Assembly: GCA_028551475.1 (NCBI GenBank)
Contig: CM052359.1
Location: 4,713,583 to 4,777,582 of the forward strand
Origin: Casuarina equisetifolia
Lineage: Eukaryota; Streptophyta; Magnoliopsida; Fagales; Casuarinaceae
Direction of reading: 5' to 3'
DNA length: 64,000 nt
Positions 37,010 through 48,155 of the stretch are shown here, piece by piece (positions within the stretch are counted from its first letter, which is position 1; each line of letters opens with the position of its first letter). The notes beneath the pieces are model-generated. The model was not told where the DNA came from and made no database searches. It worked only from the letters and a program-made list of their open reading frames with translations. A program made the translations under genes and the position numbers.

Positions 37010-37209
37010 TATCACAAAGTGAGAAATCAGAAGTGTGGGAACTTTCTTTCTAGTGATATTGCGATGCTTTACACTATACAATAGGGGGTCTTCATATAGA
37101 CCTACAACAATACTATACATGGAAAATGTAATAATGAAAAATATACATAATATTTACAAATATAAATTAATCCTAATATCATGGCACATAATATTCTGTA
37201 TCCATAACA
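37010..37209 (-). repeat. 5' LTR of the nested Copia
   Basis: 200 bp. Pairs with 31581-31780. Followed on its right by the ATTAT duplication and the resumed sequence of the older Copia. Confidence 0.88.
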
Positions 37210-37670
37210 ATTATAATCTATAGAGATAGAATATTAAGCAATGGCTAAACTATTTGTGAGATAGTTTGCATGCAATGATTACTTTCAGACCTTAAACTAT
37301 GGATAAAAAGGCCAACTACCCTATTTTATGACAACAATGTTGTTCTCAAGCTTGCAACATATTTGATAGTACAAGAAAGGATGAATCACACAAAGGCTTA
37401 TTGTCATTTTCACTATAGAAAAAAAACAAAGAAAGAATAATCAAAACAAAAGGGATAGGGACTAGATAACAACCTATAGACATCTTTACCAAATTATTAT
37501 GACCAAGACAATACATGTATCTTCTAAGCAAGTTTGACCTCTTGGACATGTATAAGCCGCTAGCTTAAGGAGTGTTAGAGATATGTGGTTAATATTCTTT
37601 GTTTTTCTTTCTATTATTATATGTGAATTTATATTTTGGAAAAGTATATTTGTACAAATAGAAATATTTT

Positions 37671-40534
37671 TTTAAAATGGAAATGTAGGTTTACATTAAT
37701 AAAAATTAGTATACCAAAACATAAAAGTATACATTTACATTACAAGAATTACAAAAGTTACAAAAAAAAATGGAGGTTAAAAGTTTTCAAATATTACTCA
37801 AAATGATAGTTTCTTGTGAAGATTTTATATTTTAAAAAAAAAAACTCTCCTTTATACAATTTTCTTTACTTTAACCAACAAGATTAGCATATTAATTATT
37901 TTATTCTAAAATTATTTTTTATTGTCTTGAACCGATAGACAATAAATGCATCTCAACAAATTTTACAACTACATTTCTTCCTTTATTTTCTTTGATCATC
38001 CATGACAATTCTTTATTCTATCATCCAATATGATGTTGAATTCTATTTTGAGTAAGGATAGACTTCCAAATCATCATTGTTCATGTGCAATTGAAAAAAA
38101 AAAAGATGACTCATGTTTTCAACCTAGAACAACAAAAATCACAACATAAGTTAACTAAAGGGAACCACCATACAATTTCTTCTTCTGTAAAAAGTAATAT
38201 TGACAAACTAGTCATCCAATGAAATTATGTTTACTAATATCATCAATCTAAATTAAGTTATACCAATCAACTGTTTCATTAACTAGTCGTAGGTTCTTGT
38301 AAATTTCTTTACAACAATTAGTAAACATATAAAGAACTAAGGTAAAAGTAGGCCTTAGTCCATGCCATGGAACATTTTATATCAAGTTAAGCCTAATCTT
38401 CCTTCCTTCTTTGGTGAGCAAACTATTTGCTAAATTATTTTGTGAGAATGTTATGTATCTGTACTTCATACTTATAGAAAATTTCTAATCTTTTTCTCAA
38501 TCTTATAAAATAAGAATCTTTATTATGTAGTATTCTAATAACTTTATTTTTATAGAGTTATTTTACCTATTTTTAAGCAATAAATAATACAATTCTTATG
38601 AAAAATATTTTAATTCCTCTTTATTTATTTGAATTTGCCTCGTTTTTGTAACATAGGGAGGCATGGAGAAAAATGATAAGCATGGAAAACCTAATGCCTA
38701 TTATATGACAAAATGGTTTAAATATCAAGATGGACTTGGGCTTTGGATAATTATTATTAGATTTTCCATTGTTATTGGGTTTTCTAAATAATTAGAAAAT
38801 CTAGTCATATTAGGAGTTGAAAGCCCAATTAATATAAGAGTTCAAAACCTAATTGTCTTAGGTCTCCAAAACCCACTTCTACTAGGATAAAAGACAATTC
38901 TAAACCTAAACCCTATTTAAGAAAAGAGAAAAGACAAAAGAAGAGGAGGAGGAAATTAAGCACAACTCAAAGTTTTCTTGAAGAGAAGACAAAAAAGGTA
39001 ACAGACTTCTTATTCTTGGATTCAAGATGCCTTCTTTAATTTCTATTATTGTTCTTCCTCATCATTTCTTTATGTTTTAATTTACTTTTGTTAGAGCTAT
39101 GATGTAACCTAATTATGATGGTATGAATTTTATGATTATTATGTTTTGTAAGATATTTTATTTATGTGAAGTTGCATATTACTGTGTTTAATGCTTTTAA
39201 GTGATTAGCTATCACTTAAATGATTTGATTTACATATTTAAGACCGACAAGAGATGATGTGTAGTTGTTTCTTGTAATATGTAACCATAAATTAAATATG
39301 GATAGACATATACCATATTTTTTGTGTGGCTTTTAATGTAAACTGGGAATGTTCATAGATCCTAATGCATTTAGTTTATTCGATTCACATATAGAGATAT
39401 AGTGAATTAATAAGCTAAGTAGATTTGCTATACCTAGACACAGGATAGTAAATAAATTAGGAAGTTTCACCATCACATAGATATTATCCCTCTTGCAAAC
39501 ATAAATAATCTATATTAATACCTAGTAGTTATAATGAAATCATATGCTCTAGCACATTTTGTGTATTTAGTTTTCTTAGATTTAGTTAGTTAATTTATCA
39601 TCTATCATTTTGATTTGTTAGATAAATTCTAAGAGTTGTTCACCGTTAGTAATTAGTCAACCTAATAATCACCAATCTCTGTAAGATGATATCTTTCTTA
39701 TCATTATATTACTTATTCGACATGTTTCACTTGTATTTAAAATTCACCAAACATATTCTATGTCTTAACAATGTAAAAGTTTGTGTATTATAAATAGTCT
39801 TGTGTTGCTCTAGGTTTACACAATAGTGAAAATAGAAAACTCTTTTTTTCTAGTTTCCTTTTCTCTTTAGTTTTCAATTTGTGTCAATGAGTTCTATTTC
39901 AGAAAATGGATCATTAAAAAATCTTGGCACATTCATATTTAAATATCTAGTAAAAGTAGTTCGGTAATAAGTTAGTAAGGCCTAAGATGTCGTTCGAAAT
40001 TTAAGATTCAGGTGAGTGAGTTTAGGTGCATGCATTAAAAACTCAAAAAAATAAATTAAAAATAAATTATTATTATTATTATTATTATTTTCAAGAGTAT
40101 TTATCATTAGTGATATTGCATTAATTTTTTTTCAAATTCTAGATGTACTAAATTAATAGAGATTTAACTCATAATTTTTTATATTATCAAAAAAATATTA
40201 TATATTTTTTAAACATAAAAAAATAAAAATTTAGTTCACAAATAATAACTATAATCAATAAGATATTTTAACAAGTTTCATCCCCTTGATTATTTAAAAA
40301 CTCATACTTACAAGTGGATAGTTATGAGCGATTAAATATTAAATTCAAACTTATATTTTTAATATAATATTAAAAATATTTTTTATTTTTATTGAAATAT
40401 TAATGATATGGCATTTTTGTATATAATAAGAATACTAAATTTGTATATAAAAAATATTTTTAATACTTTACAAAATAAGTCATTATGTAAAAAATGTGAA
40501 TTAAACATAAAGAATCATTGTTTTTAAAAAATAT
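37671..40534. other. AT-rich intergenic DNA with possible LTR-like remnants
   Basis: No gene is supported. Two places look like decayed retroelement promoters: CTATTTAAGAAAAG near 38911 after a series of short AGCCCAATT/ACCTAATT-like repeats, and TATAAATAG near 39789 followed by a leader-like CTCTAGGTTTACACA. A short (ATT)n microsatellite lies at 40066-40089. Confidence 0.4.
40066..40089. repeat. (ATT)n microsatellite
   Basis: About eight ATT units in AT-rich intergenic DNA. Confidence 0.85.
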
Positions 40535-40800
40535 AATTCATTGCACGTTCTTGGTGTGCTGTACAGTAACGTGGCAATTGTTTCGGCTAAGTCCCCCTCG
40601 TGGCACTGTCTTTACCACCAGCCATTTGAGCTTCTTGTTGCACAAAAACATAAATTGTGGCAGAGATTTGGTGACGTGCCGCCGCTATCGTAGTGAGCCT
40701 CCGACGGGACGTTCTCGCCGCAATAGTTTGGATGAAAATCTGCCCCGTGCTTCAAGATTTAACGGATACCAACAAAGCAAATTCGCACCTTACAAGAAAA
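40535..40800. repeat. Diverged duplication upstream of the WRKY gene, copy 1
   Basis: Shares an ordered set of phrases with 41205-41460: GTTCTTGGTGTGCTGT, GTGGCAATT, AAATTGTGGC, and CGCCGCAATAGTTT. Moderately GC-rich against the AT-rich surroundings. No coding frame is conserved between the two copies. Confidence 0.6.
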
Positions 40801-41204
40801 TATTTACTGATAAAATTAAGATAACACATCGGATTGAAATAAAATAATAAAAAATTATAAAATTCGTTTTAAATTGAATATGGTGCTTCAGACACCTATT
40901 TTTCCATATATGAGAAAGCTATAATGAACTTAGTTCGTGAATAATAAAATATTATAGTTAAATTACTACTACAATGAAATCTTCAAAATTCTAATTTCTT
41001 TTGAAAAAATATTTACTATGAGAAAGTTATAACAACTCAGTATTCGAAATTTACTTCATACGGCATAATTACCATTCTTTTTAATACTTTTAATCTTTAA
41101 GAGAAAGGGCTCCCTTAATTTTTACAAAGAGAAATAATTATTATCACTTAAAAATCAAAATAATTTACTCAAACTACGTTGAATATTATCTTCCCATAAC
41201 AAAA

Positions 41205-41460
41205 AAATCAGGCACAACGTCCTTGGTGTGCTGTCCATTGATGTGGCAATTCCTTCGAATTAAAGTCTTCTGCAAAATACAAATTGTGGCCAAGATTTTG
41301 TCACCTGCCGTAGCTTTCGGAGCAAGCTTCCCACGTGACAATTTCGCTGCAATAGTTTCAGTTGCAAATCTAACCTCTTGTTCAATAATTAGCGGATGGC
41401 CATTCGCACTGCAAATTCCTCGGGAAAATTGTGCCACAAGTATAATAGCAATACTTCGAA
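41205..41460. repeat. Diverged duplication upstream of the WRKY gene, copy 2
   Basis: Partner of 40535-40800. It ends about 40 bp before the WRKY TATA box, so it lies in the proximal promoter. Confidence 0.6.
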
Positions 41461-41499
41461 ATCAAAAACCACGTTTTAAATTTGAATATTTTGTGCACC

Positions 41500-41509
41500 T
41501 ATATAAACA
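41500..41509 (+). promoter_or_regulatory. TATA box of the WRKY gene
   Basis: CTATATAAAC lies 178-187 bp upstream of the start codon at 41687. Transcription would begin near 41535, leaving a 5' leader of about 150 bases. Confidence 0.55.
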
Positions 41510-41686
41510 ATGAAAGCTTTCACGATGCAACCTATGTTCAGACTCCATTTTCGTCTCTGGTTCTTCTTAAAGCTTTCGAACACCATTGTTTTGTGGCATT
41601 CAAATTTCGTTTCCATACTGAATTTTCCGCAAACTGTTGTTGCTGTTGGATAGCTCGAGTATGGATTGTTTGTTGATTCATGATGA

Positions 41687-44600
41687 ATGCCTGTGAGAGT
41701 GCCAGAGCCCTTGGCTCAGCTGCGTATGGAGGATGAGGATCAGAAAGCATTGTCTCACTCGCCTGAGGACGACGACGATCGTAAAGCCTTGGCGCTTTCT
41801 TCGTGCTCCTCGTCGTCTTCTTCCTTGGAGCCCAACAAGAGCATTGCGGAGAGGAGAGCGGCCAAGCTCGGGTTCAATGCCCAATGTATTAAAACGACGT
41901 TGTTCCAGACGCGGAGCCCCGCGGGTTCGCCGACGGCTTGCTCCCCAAGGCTCTTTATTCCTCCCGGGATTAGCCCCACCACCTTGCTCGACTCCCCCCT
42001 CATGCTTCCAAACTCCCAGGTACATGCATGTTTACGTGTTTCATACGTGTTGAAAGAGACTTCTATATTAGAAAATAAAATTTTTAAAATAAAATTTAAA
42101 TTAAAATATAAAAAAACTTTCAATCTTTGAGTTAACTTTTAGTTTCTAACTTAGTATCAAAGCTTAAGTTAAATCTATTTTACGTCATACAATCTTGAGT
42201 CTAATAATGCTCAGTACCTTAAGTCTAATAATACTTAGTGTGTAGGGGTGTGTATATTTTATATTTCTATAGCACATAGATCATTTGTCAGCTTAATGAT
42301 AAGTTAGCAAGGCTAATACCAACTAAGTTTGACATTTGAGTGAGTTTGAGTATATGCATTAAAATCTATATGCATGCTGGTGTTGTTTTTAAGGGTGGAA
42401 GTGTTGGGAGTTGTTTATATCTCATCTCTTTGACTTATATCTCTTGTTTTTTTTTCTTTGTTACTCCATACATTTCTTGCACTTCATATATTCAATTTTC
42501 TATCATTCTTTAGTAATATAAAACTAGATAATCATAATGGTAATATACTCCCACATTACAACGGTTCAATCTAGATAATAATACTATAAACTCTAATTTA
42601 CTCAAATCTAGAAGTGTATGAGGAAGTTAGTACCATGTCACAAAATTTATATTTAATTGAATAGTTGGCTCAATAAGAGAATGACCCTTATTATATTTAA
42701 ATTTTACTACCAAATCATTTCATAACAATGTAAAACTAGACATTCAACAATTTATTGAAGTGATAATTCAATATATATGATATTAGATTCCTATTTCTTG
42801 TTTTTTATTCTTTGTTTAGAAATCTCTTCCTGTGTATTCTCTATTTAGGAATCTCTTCTCTTTTATTTCCTATATATTTTTATTATATTTAAAATTTTGC
42901 CATTTTTTAGTAATGTAAAATTGAATATCACACCTTCTATATTCCCCTATTCCAATGGTTCAATTTGGACAATAAATTGAAGCACTCAAGGCTCAGTCAA
43001 AAAAACCTATGAGGATTACCACCAAAGTAGTGAGGGTTTGAAACACCCCCCTCGACATAAATCCCCCAAAATCCCCACCCTACCCCTGCCCCAATTAAAA
43101 AAAAAAGTTTGGACAATAATTGTGTGAACTTTAAATTTACTCATATCTATATAAGTGTTGAAAAAGATCAGGCTTTGACAAAATGTTATAAAATTTATAT
43201 TTAACTCAAAAACTAGTCAAAAAAAAAAAAAACACATCTTACATTTAAACTTTACTATCAAATCATTTGATAAGAACGTGGAACTAAACATCCCACAATT
43301 TGTTGAAGTGACAATTCTAGTATATGTGAGAAGATTCTGTCCAGGGAAACCATCAAACCACAATTGGACCTGCAATTTGTTAACAAAAAGTTAGGTTCAT
43401 GCCTCGTTTAAGCAAACTCGGTTTCCCGTTAAAATAAATTTGTTGCTTGGATTCTTATCTGAACTTATGTAATTATAATATATTATCCTTGACTCATATT
43501 GTTCTTCCAGGCACTGCCATCGCCAACCACCGGAACTTTTCGAGTGCCCTCTTTCAGCCGTGAAGGTTCGATAGTTTATTCGTTGGCTGATGGAGATGGG
43601 GATAGGCGCAGTGATCTTGACTACTTCAATTTCATGCCGTATGAGGATAGCAATTCCTTGTCAACATTTTCTACACTTGTGGATAAGGTAAACTGTTCAT
43701 CTTGTTGCCATTCTGCATTAAAGGTTATAGTGAATTGATTCTACTGTAAAAGTATTAAGACCTGAAATGGCTGCATATGTGTGTGAAGAGTCCATCCATT
43801 GTGTAATCGGCAGCTCAATTTTCATTTTTTCACTTGTCTAAGAATTTATATTCATATCCAAAATTTTGGAGCATTGAATTGGGCAAATATTTGTTTTAGT
43901 CACTAGGTTTAAATTGCATTCATATTTTAAGTTGTTGCCTTTAAGTTTTGCCAACTCATTAATGCCAATAGATAACTTATCATGTTAAATAGCTTCTAAG
44001 CTACGATTTAATGATGATTTGACGATTGGAAATCCAAAGAAACGTTTAGTTTCCCATTGATTGTAGGTTAGATATGAGAAGGCTCACGAGGATGACGGAG
44101 TGTTGATTGCGACCTTTAAAGTTTAGGGACCAAATTAAGTATTGACAAAGTCAAGGCTTTCCAAGGTGGAACTTCGGATCTTTCCTTTTTGGGGTTGAAA
44201 ATGATGAAGCATTGATTGGATTTCTTTGAAATTTCTTTATGTACCATTGGAGCTTCTTATTCTGAGTTGGGAGAGAAGAAGGGAAGAATATTACACCTGC
44301 AAATTATAGGGCTGCCTCATAACTTACCATTTGTGTGAATAGGTTACCAATATGGTCAACGTTCTTGTTCCTTCACCCTCTTATGTTGTAAGTAGCTTCA
44401 AGCTTACAAGTGATCTTGTGGAAGTCATAGAGGCCATTGCATCTGATCTGAGATCATCCCACATCAATTGGATATTGTAAGAATTATCTTCTACTTCTTG
44501 TGTTCCTCATTGATAATTCCTATTGCTAACAATCGTTGATGACTAGAGTGGAAGAATCTGTGTCAGAAATGCACATTACCATGTGGATTTAGGTGCAAAA

Positions 44601-47411
44601 TGTTGAAAGTTCTGGTAATTGTAGTGATAGACTTATGGTAGGCAAGCTTTGGAATTACATTTCTAGCGGAATATGCCACACCTAAGGTGTTGAGGGGATA
44701 TGTTGTTCGAGGAACTGAGTTTAGTGGAATGGAGCATGGAGTTTGAGTGTATGATGCTTGAGAAGTTCTTAAAGCATCAGACAAGTCAGACTTGTACTAA
44801 ATCCTATACCCATTTTGACATGCTAAATGAAAGGAAACAAATGGCCTTTGTTTTAAGGACAACTACCATTGGAGAAAGTTTGAAATGATGTTATACATTA
44901 CGAAAAAAGGAAACCTAACTTTAATACCCCTCCATTATTTAAAGAAGCTTCTCTTTCAAGTTTTCCTTAATGGTCGATAGCTTGTAAAAAGCAGTTCACT
45001 TCTTTTCCCCCGTGAATTGTAGATAAGTAAGCTAACAATGTCGTGCTTCTCTGTTACATCCTCAAATCTTTTAACTTCTTTATATTATTGTCAAATACTC
45101 CACACGCAAGTCTAACTTTTCGAAACAATTAGAAGTAGCTCTTCCATGGAGAACTGCATACACAAAAACCTTTATACTTCTTTTTCTCGCTTTGAATGAT
45201 ATAGTAAGCAGATTGATAATGTCATATTTCTCTTTATATCCTTGTTCTCTTGGCTTATATATACTGTCAATATTCCAGACAAGTTTCACTGCAGACTACT
45301 TTTAATGATTCTCCCATACCGACCTGAACCAGCTGATTGATTCCATAATCATTTGCACTATAGAGGGCACTTGTCTAGAGACGTCTACTGTATGTAATTT
45401 AGTTTGCCATTCAACTGACAAATCAATATGAGATCCATTTTATGCTGTATGTTTGAACTAATTAGGTTTCTATCCACCAATGTTGTGCAGGGAGCTGATC
45501 TTGACTATGAAGATGATGTGTCAGTGCAACCATCAATGTATTTTGAATTCCCAGCAGAGCTCTCAAAAGCAGATACCACAGAAAACTGTGCTTTGGATTT
45601 ATCCACCGACTTGAAGGTGTTAAAAAACATGGGTATGAATGGCAACATTGACTTGCATATTCATCATTCTGATGCAGCTGGAGACCAGAAATCTCTTCCC
45701 AAGGAATCTATTGACGGAGAGGATGTGGAGACCAGCAATCTTTTGGAAGAGGACCTAAAAGGGTTGTATCCTTCTACTGGAGCTACGAGGGCATCAGAAG
45801 ATGGGTACAATTGGAGAAAGTATGGGCAGAAACAGGTAAAAGGTAGTGAATATCCTAGAAGTTATTATAAATGTACCCATCTAAATTGTCATGTGAAGAA
45901 AAAAGTGGAACGGTCCCAAGATGGTCAAATAACAGAAATTATCTATAAGGGTACTCATAATCATGCAAAACCTCAGCCGAACCGCCGAGCATCACTGGGG
46001 TCTTCATTCTCAATGGAAGATATGTCAGAGATGATGGATGAGGTCAGTGGATCCTTTGTCAAAGTTGAAGGTGGGTCAGTTTGGAGGAATGTTCAACCAG
46101 GTATGAAGGATATGATTAAACTTGGTTCTAATTGGAGATCGGATGGGGTGGAAGGGGCATCTTCAGTCTCTGTTGTATCGGATCTTTCAGATCCATTGTC
46201 AATTGCTCCAGGAAAATCTATGGGAGTACTTGAATCGTTTGAGAGTCCAGAGCTTTCATCCACATTTGCTTGTCACGATGACGATGATGAAGAAGAAGAT
46301 GAGGCCACGCAGGGAAGCATATCACGTGGAGACAATGCCGATGAAGATGAATCTGAGTCAAAAAGAAGGTCTTATTCTGTGCTTAATTGCTTCTTCTGTG
46401 CATGCCAAAACAGCAACAACATTTTTTCATAATGTACCTTGTTTTTCTACCGCAGGAAGAAAGAAAGTTGCCTGATTGAAACAAATTTGGCGACCAGGGC
46501 AGTCCGTGAACCTCGAGTTGTTGTCCAAATAGAGAGTGAAGTGGACATACTTGAGGATGGTTACCGCTGGCGGAAATATGGGCAAAAAGTTGTCAAGGGA
46601 AATCCAAATCCTAGGTCCTAAAACATAAAATCCTCCATGGTTATTTTTATGCCATGTTTCTATTTGTTTGATCTCATTTTCTGTCTCCAATAGGAGCTAC
46701 TACAAATGCACGAGTGCTGGATGTTGTGTGAGGAAGCATGTGGAAAGGGCCTCTAACAATATTAAATGTGTCATTACTACGTATGAGGGGAAGCACAACC
46801 ATGAAGTTCCTGCAGCCAGAAACAGCATCCCAATGAACTCCGGCACTGGTAATGTACCTTCTACTGTTGCCAATGCTCAACCTGCTCTTACGGCAGCCAG
46901 AAACTCCAACTCTCCAAAGTCAGAAACGCAAGTTCAAGAGCTTGCCCCTCATTTTGATGGAAAGCTTGAGTTCAACAATGACTATCTGAGACCAAGCTTC
47001 CTAGGAAACATGGGCAATGACATGAAATTTGGGGCTTCCTCCATTTACCAAATGAAGTTTCCTCCTTTGCAAAATACCGTGCCTCATGCTACTCTTCGAC
47101 TGAACTCTAATTGCAATGTAATCCCCCACTCTTATTCCCCTGTAGTTCCAGACTTCCCAATGCCACTGCCATTGAACCTTCCTCAAGCTGGTTTTAATTT
47201 TAATGTAGGGAAACCTGCTGCTCCAGTTCAACCTTTCCTTTCGGGACAGCAGCTTAAGGAACATGATGCTAGGTTGCTCAAGCCTAAGCAGGAGCTAAAG
47301 GATAATAGTCTCTACGAAGCCTGCCTTCCCGTTGTTGATCATGCAAATGCTTCGTCGTCGTCGTCGTCGTCACCATTATATTCCCAGGTTAGGAGATGTT
47401 TTCCACCCTGA
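41687..47411 (+). CDS. Group I WRKY transcription factor (two WRKY domains), WRKY2/WRKY20-like
   Basis: Five exons join in frame (41687-42019, 43511-43687, 45491-46368, 46456-46614, 46694-47411), giving 754 residues. It is a nuclear DNA-binding factor recognising W-boxes. The N-terminal WRKYGQK heptad is at about 278-284 with a C2HH finger (CTHLNC ... HNH), and the C-terminal heptad is at about 501-507 with CTSAGC ... HNH. The 79-base intron at 46615-46693 splits the second domain after NPNPR, the conserved position in group I genes. N-terminal blocks [12 protein letters not shown] and [15 protein letters not shown] followed by SPTTGTF match the SP cluster targeted by MAP kinases in this clade. 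An acidic stretch precedes the second domain (DDDDEEEDE). The Ser run near the C-terminus is coded by a TCG/TCA microsatellite (47351-47371). The overall order resembles WRKY2, WRKY34 or WRKY20 of Arabidopsis; which one is not decided here. Introns 1 and 2 are long and hold repeats. Confidence 0.94.
42500..42790. repeat. Intronic direct repeat in WRKY intron 1, copy 1
   Basis: Shares phrases in order with 42905-43335: TTAGTAATATAAAACT, AATGGTTCAAT/ACGGTTCAATCT, ATTTACTCAAATCT/ATTTACTCATATCT, AAAATTTATATTTAA, CAAATCATTT, and TTGAAGTGA. Low similarity but clearly collinear. Confidence 0.6.
42905..43335. repeat. Intronic direct repeat in WRKY intron 1, copy 2, interrupted
   Basis: Partner of 42500-42790. 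It is split by about 120 bp of unrelated sequence at roughly 42985-43110 that contains a C-rich stretch and a poly-A run, likely a small insertion. Confidence 0.55.
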
Positions 47412-48155
47412 AAGTTGTCTTTGCTTCTGAATCGCTCAGTGGCAGAGGAGGGACAGGGATGGAGAAAGAACATCGCATTCCTTTCTGTAGTAATTAGACA
47501 ACCTCATATTCTTTAGTGCAGCAAATCAGTTTTGACCAAATCAATAGAGGCAATCTCAACTAACACGATCTGTAACCGGCTGAATCAAGAGAAGGGCGAG
47601 AGTGTATTTCAACTGACAACAAGAAAGAAATCACAGTGGAGAATTGGGAAGATGTGTGTAAGAACAAGTTGAGTTTGTGTATATATTCATGTGGCATGTA
47701 TTGTAAATTTTGGCAGCAATTTTTTTGTTCACCATTTTATCAAAAATTCCAACAGATACACTTGTTTTTCTCTTTCTACCCAATGACTTCGACTCCACAA
47801 AAAGTAAAGAAGTGGAGGCAAGGAAGAAGAAAAATAGGGGAGATATGGAGGATCACCGAAGGGGATGAGAAAGGCCTTGGCATGTTTCTTAAACAAAGTT
47901 ATTAAAATTCTCATTTTCTTCCTTAAACGAGTTTGTAAATAAGAAGAACACTTCCATATAAAATAAAAAAACCCAATAAGGCAATATCTTATGAATATGG
48001 ATGACACCATATTTCAACAGAAGTTACTAATAATTATGGTGGGTTGAAAGATGTGGTCAAGCATTTCAAACTCAAACCCAAAAGAAGAAGAAAAATTATT
48101 TCTCATCTCTCTCTAGAACAATAAGCAAAACCAAACAAAGCTTAAGAGATAATTG

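Larger units (their letters stand above)
31581..37209 (-). mobile_element. Nested Ty1/Copia element with 200-bp LTRs and ATTAT target-site duplication, minus strand
   Basis: LTRs are at 31581-31780 and 37010-37209, each 200 bp. On the minus strand each begins TGTTATG and ends GTGATA. The flanking 5-bp duplication is ATTAT (31576-31580 and 37210-37214). A polypurine tract (GAGGGGGAG, minus strand) adjoins the 3' LTR at 31781, and a degraded tRNA-Met primer site (GTATCTAGAGC) adjoins the 5' LTR at about 37000. Gag-like sequence lies near 36577-36254, integrase near 34270-33800, and RNase H at 32376-31800 (CDNEATKKIMANLVFHERTKHI). Frames are broken many times. By eye the LTRs differ at about 29 of 200 sites, mostly transitions, so the insertion is old. 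Confidence 0.85.
26443..37670 (+). mobile_element. Old Ty1/Copia element, plus strand, with a nested insertion
   Basis: The left LTR starts TGTTGGAGAATATT at 26443 and runs to about 26625, where TGGTATGGAGAA resembles a tRNA-Met primer site. The right LTR starts TGTTAGAGATATG at 37573 after a short purine tract (CTTAAGGAG) and is truncated or diverged after about 95 bp. Shared LTR phrases include TTTCTATTATTA, ATGTGAAT and ATTTTGGAAAA. Decayed integrase is readable at about 29380-29900 and reverse transcriptase at about 30400-31450 (GFNDLETFSSVAKYV, FDEKIYMDLL), with many stops. It was broken by the minus-strand Copia at 31581-37209; the resumed end is 37210-37572. Total age must be considerable. 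A matching target-site duplication could not be found at the right end. Confidence 0.7.

Noticed and set aside
41678..42123. Minus-strand frames opposite WRKY exon 1
   Set aside because: Shadows of the GC-richer coding exon.
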